Assembly (NCBI GenBank): GCA_947646735.1
Contig: CANTFK010000961.1
Location: 434,001-498,000 of the forward strand
From: Peronospora farinosa
Lineage: Eukaryota; Oomycota; Peronosporomycetes; Peronosporales; Peronosporaceae
Direction: 5' to 3'
DNA: 64,000 bases
Part shown: positions 55,501 to 64,000 of the stretch, piece after piece
Layout of the letters: each line of letters begins with the position of its first letter
Position numbering within the stretch: the first letter of the stretch is position 1
The notes under the pieces: model-generated
Told to the model about the DNA's origin: nothing
What the model saw: the letters and a program-made list of their open reading frames with translations, nothing else
Databases searched by the model: none
Position numbers and translations under genes: made by a program

Positions 55501-58500
55501 GCCAGCGCGAAAGCGATACGCTATCTGCGGAGGAGACGATTCGTAGCCTGAAGGAGTCGGAGTCGCAGACGGCGGAGACACTGGAAGCGATTCGCCAGGA
55601 GCTGGCTGAGACCAAGGTGCGAGCCGTATCCGCCGAGGAAGAACGCGAAGCTGCGCGCAAGGCTTTGAGCGAGATGGAGTCGCACCGCGAAGCTCAAAGT
55701 ACAGAGGCGGCAAGCCTGCAGGAGCGCATCCAGTCGCTGGAGAGTGAGCTACAGGAGCTGCGAAGCCAGCGCGAAAGCGATACGCTATCTGCGGAGGAGA
55801 CGATCCGTAGCCTGAAGGAGTCGGAGTCGCAGACGGCAGAGACGCTGGAAACGATTCGCCAGGAGCTGGCTGAGACCAAGGTGCGAGCCGTATCCGCCGA
55901 GGAAGAACGCGAAGCTGCGCGCAAGGCTTTGAGCGAGATGGAGTCGCACCGTGAAGCTCAAAGTACAGAGGCGGCAAGCCTGCAGGAGCGCATCCAGTCG
56001 CTGGAGAGTGAGCTACAGGAGCTGCGAAGCCAGCGCGAAAGCGATACGCTATCTGCGGAGGAGACGATCCGTAGCCTGAAGGAGTTGGAGTCGCAGACGG
56101 CGGAGACACTGGAAGCGATTCGCCAGGAGCTGGCTGAGACCAAGGTGCGAGCCGTATCCGCCGAGGAAGAACGCGAAGCTGCGCGCAAGGCTTTGAGCGA
56201 GATGGAGTCGCACCGTGAAGCTCAAAGTACAGAGGCGGCAAGCCTGCAGGAGCGCATCCAGTCGCTGGAGAGTGAGCTACAGGAGCTGCGAAGCCAGCGC
56301 GAAAGCGATACGCTATCTGCGGAGGAGACGATCCGTAGCCTGAAGGAGTCGGAGTCGCAGACGGCGGAGACGCTGGAAGCGATTCGCCAGGAGCTGGCTG
56401 AGACCAAGGTGCGAGCCGTATCCGCCGAGGAAGAACGCGAAGCTGCGCGCAAGGCTTTGAGCGAGATGGAGTCGCACCGTGAAGCTCAAAGTACAGAGGC
56501 GGCAAGCCTGCAGGAGCGCATCCAGTCGCTGGAGAGTGAGCTACAGGAGCTGCGAAGCCAGCGCGAAAGCGATACGCTATCTGCGGAGGAGACGATCCGT
56601 AGCCTGAAGGAGTCGGAGTCGCAGACGGCAGAGACGCTGGAAACGATTCGCCAGGAGCTGGCTGAGACCAAGGTGCGAGCCGTATCCGCCGAGGAAGAAC
56701 GCGAAGCTGCGCGCAAGGCTTTGAGCGAGATGGAGTCGCACCGTGAAGCTCAAAGTACAGAGGCGGCAAGCCTGCAGGAGCGCATCCAGTCGCTGGAGAG
56801 TGAGCTACAGGAGCTGCGAAGCCAGCGCGAAAGCGATACGCTATCTGCGGAGGAGACGATTCGTAGCCTGAAGGAGTCGGAGTCGCAGACGGCGGAGACA
56901 CTGGAAGCGATTCGCCAGGAGCTGGCTGAGACCAAGGTGCGAGCCGTATCCGCCGAGGAAGAACGCGAAGCTGCGCGCAAGGCTTTGAGCGAGATGGAGT
57001 CGCACCGCGAAGCTCAAAGTACAGAGGCGGCAAGCCTGCAGGAGCGCATCCAGTCGCTGGAGAGTGAGCTACAGGAGCTGCGAAGCCAGCGCGAAAGCGA
57101 TACGCTATCTGCGGAGGAGACGATCCGTAGCCTGAAGGAGTCGGAGTCGCAGACGGCAGAGACGCTGGAAACGATTCGCCAGGAGCTGGCTGAGACCAAG
57201 GTGCGAGCCGTATCCGCCGAGGAAGAACGCGAAGCTGCGCGCAAGGCTTTGAGCGAGATGGAGTCGCACCGTGAAGCTCAAAGTACAGAGGCGGCAAGCC
57301 TGCAGGAGCGCATCCAGTCGCTGGAGAGTGAGCTACAGGAGCTGCGAAGCCAGCGCGAAAGCGATACGCTATCTGCGGAGGAGACGATCCGTAGCCTGAA
57401 GGAGTCGGAGTCGCAGACGGCAGAGACGCTGGAAACGATTCGCCAGGAGCTGGCTGAGACCAAGGTGCGAGCCGTATCCGCCGAGGAAGAACGCGAAGCT
57501 GCGCGCAAGGCTTTGAGCGAGATGGAGTCGCACCGTGAAGCTCAAAGTACAGAGGCGGCAAGCCTGCAGGAGCGCATCCAGTCGCTGGAGAGTGAGCTAC
57601 AGGAGCTGCGAAGCCAGCGCGAAAGCGATACGCTATCTGCGGAGGAGACGATCCGTAGCCTGAAGGAGTTGGAGTCGCAGACGGCGGAGACACTGGAAGC
57701 GATTCGCCAGGAGCTGGCTGAGACCAAGGTGCGAGCCGTATCCGCCGAGGAAGAACGCGAAGCTGCGCGCAAGGCTTTGAGCGAGATGGAGTCGCACCGT
57801 GAAGCTCAAAGTACAGAGGCGGCAAGCCTGCAGGAGCGCATCCAGTCGCTGGAGAGTGAGCTACAGGAGCTGCGAAGCCAGCGCGAAAGCGATACGCTAT
57901 CTGCGGAGGAGACGATTTGTAGCCTGAAGGAGTTGGAGTCGCAGACGGCGGAGACGCTGGAAACGATTCGCCAGGAGCTGGCTGAGACCAAGGTGCGAGC
58001 CGTATCCGCCGAGGAAGAACGCGAAGCTGCGCGCAAGGCTTTGAGCGAGATGGAGTCGCACCGTGAAGCTCAAAGTACAGAGGCGGCAAGCCTGCAGGAG
58101 CGCATCCAGTCGCTGGAGAGTGAGCTACAGGAGCTGCGAAGCCAGCGCGAAAGCGATACGCTATCTGCGGAGGAGACGATCCGTAGCCTGAAGGAGTTGG
58201 AGTCGCAGACGGCGGAGACACTGGAAGCGATTCGCCAGGAGCTGGCTGAGACCAAGGTGCGAGCCGTATCCGCCGAGGAAGAACGCGAAGCTGCGCGCAA
58301 GGCTTTGAGCGAGATGGAGTCGCACCGTGAAGCTCAAAGTACAGAGGCGGCAAGCCTGCAGGAGCGCATCCAGTCGCTGGAGAGTGAGCTACAGGAGCTG
58401 CGAAGCCAGCGCGAAAGCGATACGCTATCTGCGGAGGAGACGATCCGTAGCCTGAAGGAGTCGGAGTCGCAGACGGCGGAGACGCTGGAAGCGATTCGCC

Positions 58501-61146
58501 AGGAGCTGGCTGAGACCAAGGTGCGAGCCGTGTCTGCCGAAGGTGAACATAACTTGTTGCGCGTTGCTTTCGAGCAGAAAGAGGGGCTATTAGTTATTCT
58601 GAACGAAGATAAGGCTGCGCTTGTCGAAAAGGTACAAGCTTATGAGGCTCGTATTGGTGAGCTAGACGCTGAGCTCGAAGTGCGAGCGTTGGAGCTGTCT
58701 AGTGGAACTCAGCAAATTGATTTGCTTGAAAGTCAACTGGCCCAGACTGAAACCCAGCTTCGCGATCTACTGAATGAAATTAAGGTCTTGAAGGAAGTGA
58801 TAGCATCGCTGTCTGAGGCGTCCAGCTCGGCCGCAGATGAGGTTAACTCCCTACATAAACAAAGAGCGAGTGAGGAAGAAAGCTATGCTGCCGGAATTGC
58901 TCGAAAAGACGAGGTGATTTTAAAGCTGAAATCAAAGCTTGAGGAGGTGGTGGCGGCGTATAAGCGCCTTAAGGGACACCTGCAGGAACAGCAGGACAGA
59001 CTGGCACAACAGGTTACAACAAGCGACTACCTTAAGACGTCGTATGATGAATTGAATGCTCAGTACTCTGCCTCCACGATGGAGCTAGATGCGCTGAAGC
59101 TCGAATTGGCTTCATCTCGTGAACAATCGGCTGCTATGGCAGAAGAAATGCGCCTATCAGGTGAAAAAGTTGCGGAGTCCGAGGCACAACACAAAACCCA
59201 GATCGAAAATTTCAAGAAGCGCGTATTAGCCTACGAGGATGAATTTGCTCAGATGCGAAGTCAACACGATGTGGTGTTGCAAGAGCAAAAGGAAAAGCTA
59301 CTGACGGCATCTGCCGCGCGGGATGAGACTGCACAATTAAAGGTGGCGGAGCTGGAGAAGTTACTTGCGGTGCTGACTGAAACTGTTGAGCAGAAAGAAC
59401 TCGAGATACAGAGCATGGCCGAGCGTATACGGCATATTGAAGAGAAGCATGCTCAAGCTGAAAGTGCCCGTGAGGAGACAGCCCGAAAACACGAAGCCGA
59501 ACAGATGGAGCTTGAAGCGCAATTGTCTTCAGCAAACGAGACGATTGAGAAGCTTCGCATAGCAACTGATGCTAACGTCGTTCTACAACACGAAACCATG
59601 TTACAGCTCAAGAAACAGATTACTCAACTCCAAGTTGAAGTGAAAGTTGAAACGGAGGGAGCTAATGCTGCACGAGTAGCACTTGAAACGTACAAGAAAC
59701 GCGCCTATACTGCATTAAAGAAGGCGTCGAGAGAGAACAAACTAAATTTGAAGAAGGCTGCGGAGAGCACGATTAAGTTGGAGGATGAGATACTGTCCGC
59801 GAAGGTTCGAATAAGTGTCCTTGAAACAGAGTTGGAGGAAACGCGGAGACGTATGGAGGAGGTTGAGAGTGCTGGAGACGCACTTGCGCAGAGCACATGC
59901 AATGCTCTGGAGGCTGACAAACGTTCTCAGGAGGCTGCGCTGCGATTAGAAATCGAGAGCCTAAAGGCGAAAGTGATATGCTTGAAAGAAGCGATGGACA
60001 GTGAAAAGGTGCCTCTCGAATCACAGATCAAGCAGCTCGCGGAGCGCAATGAAGCTTTAAATCACGAGATTTCTTTACTCAAAGAGAAAACTCGTACTGA
60101 AAATGATGCTGTTGAGCGGGCAGTCCAAGCAAAGGAGGAAGAGATCAACAACTTGTCGAAACAGCTTCATGCTGCACTCGCTGCTGCTGCATCTCTCGCT
60201 ACAAATGAAGCCGAACGTCGCTCGTATACTCCTTCTTCGTCTCCGACCGAAAAGGAGAGACGCTCTACGGCGTCTTCTTCGCGCTCATTCGATTCTGAAG
60301 GAAACAACAGCTATGTGCACCAAACTACACTCGAGGAGCAGCACGAACACATTACTGCTGCTGTTGGGAATTCGTGTCCTATTCCACTTGCGTCGAAGAT
60401 TATAGTTACCAAAGGTGTGGAGCAGCAGTCAAAGGCCTTGGTGAATAGTGATGATGAAGTTGTAAGGCTGACACTCTTGCTAAATGAGGTGCAGTCCAAG
60501 TTCCATGTTTTCCAGAAGAAGGTTCGTCGTGCACTTTTTGTTGTATCATATCGTTCTCAGCTGACAGTAACGTGAACATTGTGTGTGACTTGCAGTACGA
60601 AGACGCATCTGCACTGCTGGAAGAGGCCAATCGACAGAAGCAGCATCTTGAGCGTTCAACGCAGGAGCTGAACATTGAGGTAAGAGACGATTGTTACGTA
60701 TATTTGTAACTTCTGAGTGATTAGTAGGACTCATGATGAACGTATGACTCATTGTTTGTGCACAGTACCTGAAAAATGTCGTGATTAAGTACATTGAGAG
60801 CCAAGTCCCACGCGAAAAGGAACAGTTAGTGCCTGTCATTGCCGCATTGCTCAGCTTTACTCCTCAAGAGCATCGTCAGGTAATGGCAGCACACAGTAAG
60901 GCAAGCGACGAGGGTGCAGGGTTGTTTGGCGGCGTGTTTTCCCTTTTTGGAGGTGGCGCAACAACCACGTCGTCCCCGACAGTTGTGGCAGCTCCACACA
61001 CTATCAAGCCTTCGCCTACGACTGCAAGAGGAAACACGACAGGAGCCGCGCTCGGCAGTAAAGGCAGAAATGGCATCCTCTCGTTCGGTAGTGACTCTAG
61101 CGACGACGAGGAATTTGAGAGGCCATTGAACCCGTTTGCGTCGTAG
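49535..61146 (+). CDS. Giant GRIP-domain golgin with internal 88-residue repeats
   Basis: Four exons (49535-49610, 49732-60521, 60596-60679, 60766-61146) give 3,776 aa. Exon 1 encodes MAKTTEASATTLQSLHG and splices to GERVKMETKRDLFKKFK. From about residue 50 to 3640 the protein is coiled coil with few breaks. Residues about 1667-2958 consist of 15 near-identical repeats, described separately. A GRIP domain closes the coil at about 3651-3690: YLKNVVIKYIESQVPREKEQ, LVPVIAALLSFTPQEH. GRIP domains bind the small GTPase Arl1 on trans-Golgi membranes, as in golgin-245, golgin-97 and GCC185. A Gly/Thr-rich tail with SSDDEEFERPLNPF follows. The last two small exons hold the whole GRIP domain, so a prediction ending at 60575 would lose it. 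Length exceeds known animal and yeast GRIP golgins. Confidence 0.92.
54657..58530 (+). repeat. Tandem array, 264-bp unit, about 14.7 copies (15 units, last partial)
   Basis: Each unit encodes 88 residues starting LQERIQSLESELQELRSQRE and ending ALSEMESHREAQSTEAAS. Copies differ at a handful of bases only; recurring differences are ETLE(T/A)IRQ, KE(S/L)ESQ, one ETIC for ETIR, and silent ATT/ATC and CGC/CGT changes. The first unit is the most diverged at its 5' end, and the last loses identity at 58530. No copy has an indel, so frame and period are kept throughout. Confidence 0.97.
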
Positions 61147-62673
61147 TCGTCTCGCTCTTGTCGTCTAGATACATGTTGAATTGTGATGTGGGAAACTACT
61201 AGTGTCGCCTCTTGTGCCGTTTAGAGGCATCAAACGAAAGAGTGAGTAGCTATAATGTATAACCTCAGCTAGATAGTTCATCTCCATGTCTTCTCTTTCT
61301 TGATACGGTTTCAGTCCTTCCCACAAGTGTCAACCTACAGAGCCATTAGGTCGTATCATTGTTCATCTCTGGATCCCATAGCGCATTATAATCTATCTAC
61401 ATACCAAATAGCAGCAGATTTTTCATATCGGAGACATTGAGCCTCCAAAGCCGTTGAGTATCCATCCTAGCCATCCAAGCATTATGAAATTGTTCTAAAG
61501 CTCTGGTCGCGTACGCGTGTAGCAGAGAAAAACCTGTTCGTTTCGAAAACACGCGTGTTTCGCGTCTTTATCACTATTGAATCCTCATCGAATCAATAGA
61601 TCATGCAAAGCAGCAAAAGTGCCGATTTGGCCAAACCTTGGACCAGGTGAGAAATGGACAGGAGTCCGTTCAATCGACGACTGATTCACACCTGCTCAAC
61701 CATGACCAGATCACGGCTAAGAGCAGAAGCGCCAGGTGACGTTTGACCTTAGTCAGTGCTTATTGAACATTATCCTTACCAAACGTATCTACTGCGGTAC
61801 GCCTGTTCCCTGCCCCATCACATCTCCTTGAAGCTACAGTACTGCCATCTTTAACCAATCATACCAACCACAACTTAAAAAAAAACTTCGGGTCCCCCCC
61901 TCTAACGGTGAGATCCGTTGAGAAAAAAAGACAAGCGACGTCGTCATTCCGCGCCCAAGTGACAATTCAAGCACATGATTTCATTTGACCGAACTAGGAG
62001 CCGGTATTGGCTATAGTCTTAAGACTGGACTGGAAGTAGACAGTCTTAATGCTGCCGTTTTTCTTTCTAAAAACGGATTAACCAGCTGCTTCCTTCTCAT
62101 CACAATCTTGTATAGTCGTTGGTTGCGTCTGATCAAAGCGTAAGGGCAACATATTGTAAGGGCCGTCGTTGTTGTTTGCGTGTTGCAATTACTGCTGCAT
62201 CTCGACGCCTACAAGTGTCAAATGTTACTAGCATTTTGTTCATGATGTAGTATTGTTTTACACACGTATAGCAATAGCAATCACTACTAAATGACGATCA
62301 TTGTGGACGTTATCTATCTACAGTCATAATTGCTACTGTCCTGTGTTTGTTTGACCATACGTACGATATGCTCCATCGGCTGTTTTCCGACAAGAATGAA
62401 CTACTGTATAGCATCCATACTAACAAGTTCAACGTAGCTCTCCAATCTTATCAGCCAATCACACGACGCTGCATTGTTCCCCCCTGTAATTTGATTGTTT
62501 CTTCTCGAAGGGAAATAATCCTACTCAATCGTTTTTGCAAGGGAAAGATGGGATGGATTCCCTTTTTTGGAAACGATGCCTCCAGACTCTTTTCATTTGC
62601 GAATTTGCCTCCAACTGCGCATTGCTCCAAGTCTTACAAAACTTTATCGACCATCACTCTGTCATTGAAACAA
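61147..62673. other. Intergenic
   Basis: About 1.5 kb after the golgin. A frame open from about 62347 continues into the next gene but has low-complexity, leader-like content and ATG codons at 62368 and 62548. Homopolymer runs (A9, C8 near 61880-61910) occur. No RNA gene, transposon or repeat family was recognised. Confidence 0.45.
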
Positions 62674-63060
62674 ATGGAATTTGCGCGTCGTTTATCCCCC
62701 ACGAATGAGATGCTTCCAGGCACATCGTACAAAGACGCACAGGGACAACCTCTTCGTCTACACGTACAGACAAACACGTCACCTCGGGAGCCACAGCCGG
62801 ACTCGAGTCCAACGACGAGCCCTATGCAAAGCTCGCGTTCTACGCCCTCATCGACTCCTCACGACGATTCTCAACGTCGTCGTCGCAGTAATTCGGAGTG
62901 TCTAATGCTGGCAAAGACACGTGGTGGACAGGAACTTCCCGGTCCGTGCCAGGAATATATTAGTAATGTAAAGCAAATTCTGGCACGGAATGATGATCAG
63001 TTGATGCATTTACGACGACGACGTAGCATGAATTTGAGTCACCCGACATTATTCAAGTGA
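62674..63060 (+). CDS. Small Ser/Pro-rich basic protein of unknown function
   Basis: 128 aa from ATG at 62674 (MEFARRLSPTNEMLPGTSYK). The middle is Ser/Thr/Pro-rich and looks disordered. The C-terminus has a short helix (CQEYISNVKQILARNDDQLM) framed by two Arg clusters (QRRRRSNSE and HLRRRRSMNL), both of which fit basophilic kinase sites (R-R-x-S). Starts at 62548 (170 aa) or 62368 are also in frame; I prefer 62674 because the protein-like composition begins there. No family was recognised. Confidence 0.55.
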   Translation: MEFARRLSPTNEMLPGTSYKDAQGQPLRLHVQTNTSPREPQPDSSPTTSPMQSSRSTPSSTPHDDSQRRRRSNSECLMLAKTRGGQELPGPCQEYISNVKQILARNDDQLMHLRRRRSMNLSHPTLFK

Positions 63061-64000
63061 ATGGGCATTCCTCACGAGCGAGTGAATGAGAAAGAGAAAC
63101 AAGAAAGAAGAGATGCCGCTTTTTGCAGTGAAGAAGAGAGAAGCTGCACATGTTTGTCGACAAGGTTATTATAGCAAAGAATCGAGCCATTTGTATTAGT
63201 ACGAGATCAATAAATTCTTTCATTTCATGTCTTGTTATGGTGTTGTCTAATCCCCCCAAATGAAAACAATTCCTTGCCCTAGATCTATTCAGCCGACAGA
63301 AGAGGGGGGGGGGGCGGGGGCTTTCCACGACGTCACGATCTTTTTTGCATGCGTGTCGCCCTTATTCGCCTCCATCTCTCCTGCCTCTGCTGCGCTTGAA
63401 GCGTCTGCCCGCCGCACAGTGCCTCTTGTTCGCGTGCGCTTCATCGTGGTATAAGACGCCATTCAGTTGGAGTTGAGCAAAAAGCTGACGTGAAACTCAT
63501 CGAATCGCTTCTAAAGCTTGTTGGGCAACGTTCGGTTCTCGCTCGCGTCGTACTTTTCCCCGTGGCCTACATACTCTCTCTCTTGCAAATGATTTGTCAA
63601 GTCTCGAGACTCTTAAGGACTTCAGTCCCTCGCTTACATAGTCATCATGTTTAACCTCTTGACCGTTTTTAAATGGCGACGAAGGATGCTGCCCTAGATA
63701 AAAGCAACAAAATGGTGAAAGTCTCGCATTCGCACTAGGAAAAGTAAGTCTAATACTAAAACAAAACTTACTTGATGCGTCGTCTTGAAGGTGCTGTCAA
63801 AAGAACACTTGCTAGTCCTGTTTTATGCCTATAAAATGGGACTTTTGACTTGCACGAACCATACAAAACATGAAATAGTTTCGTTATCGCCATTTGATAC
63901 AAGAAGTGAAGCCCGTCCTTCACTTATCCGATTACGTAATCATTGGCGGCGCTACTTCAAGTTGAAGTTACACTTTGATAAGGCCTGATCTTTTTTTGTT
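63061..64000. other. Intergenic to window end
   Basis: This holds a G11-C-G5 run at 63304-63320 and no supportable gene. A 67-codon frame at 63785-63988 lacks recognisable content and has no ATG near its start. Nothing else was seen. Confidence 0.4.

Noticed and set aside
54640..58353. A 1,237-codon open frame antisense to the golgin repeats
   Set aside because: It is open only because one stop-free 264-bp unit is copied 14 times; its proline/serine-rich product is the mirror of the repeat and it has no start or splice logic.
54657..58530. The regular array considered as a CRISPR or satellite
   Set aside because: Units are contiguous without spacers, in frame, and part of a long exon in a eukaryotic gene.
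60522..60575. Straight read-through end of the golgin at 60575
   Set aside because: Splicing at canonical sites gives a textbook GRIP domain, whereas the read-through adds 17 meaningless residues.
1..64000. tRNA, rRNA, riboswitch and bacterial-type promoters or terminators
   Set aside because: No cloverleaf or rRNA-like segment was found by eye, and the gene structure is eukaryotic throughout.

Overview
The window is nuclear DNA of a filamentous eukaryotic plant pathogen, most likely a peronosporalean oomycete (Phytophthora or a downy mildew). The reasons are: genes packed on both strands with canonical GT-AG introns of about 45-110 nt; a WY-type (RXLR-effector-like) fragment; a broken Ty3/gypsy element of the kind common in these genomes; and a stramenopile-type gene set with no bacterial operon logic. 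Species cannot be named from sequence alone. Spliced models below were built by hand from reading frames, intron phase and GT/AG sites.

Layout. 1-1.3 kb is accessory debris: a gypsy remnant with gag joined directly to integrase, then a WY-effector fragment. 1.5-9.3 kb holds NOP14 (ribosome biogenesis), a UBL-WLM-PUB metalloprotease (Wss1 type), a TMEM70/TMEM223-like gene with two frame breaks, and a small coiled-coil protein. 9.6-13.7 kb holds a TVP38/TMEM64 membrane protein, an MFSD12-like transporter and a small bromodomain protein. 14.4-18 kb holds a CK1/TTBK-family kinase with a long RS-rich tail. 18-23.2 kb is mixed: decayed reading frames, a charged unknown protein, triosephosphate isomerase and an unrecognised decayed gene. 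23.2-34.2 kb is very compact: a TFIIIC-like WD40 protein with AT-hook and UIM motifs, a 2OG-Fe(II) oxygenase, an NAA50-like acetyltransferase, a truncated RING/RBR-like gene, and a fusion of PP2C, two cyclic-nucleotide-binding domains and a PKG-like kinase domain. 35.1-43.7 kb is one Rav1/DMXL (RAVE/rabconnectin-3) gene. 44.8-46.4 kb is a tyrosinase. 46.7-61.1 kb holds two large coiled-coil Golgi-type proteins: a tail-anchored one and a 3,776-aa GRIP golgin with 15 near-identical 88-aa repeats. The last 3 kb hold one small basic protein and intergenic DNA.

How the genes relate. There is no operon. Two themes recur: endomembrane organisation (TVP38-like, Rav1/DMXL for V-ATPase assembly, tail-anchored coiled coil, GRIP golgin) and ubiquitin or signalling proteins with unusual domain combinations (Wss1-like protease, UIM-bearing WD40 protein, RING relic, PP2C-cNMP-kinase fusion). 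The strongest leads are the PP2C-cNMP-kinase fusion, whose kinase lobe has lost its hallmark catalytic residues, the homogenised hendecad-register repeat in the golgin, the PDZ and C2 additions to Rav1/DMXL, and the tyrosinase with His-to-Tyr changes at both copper sites.
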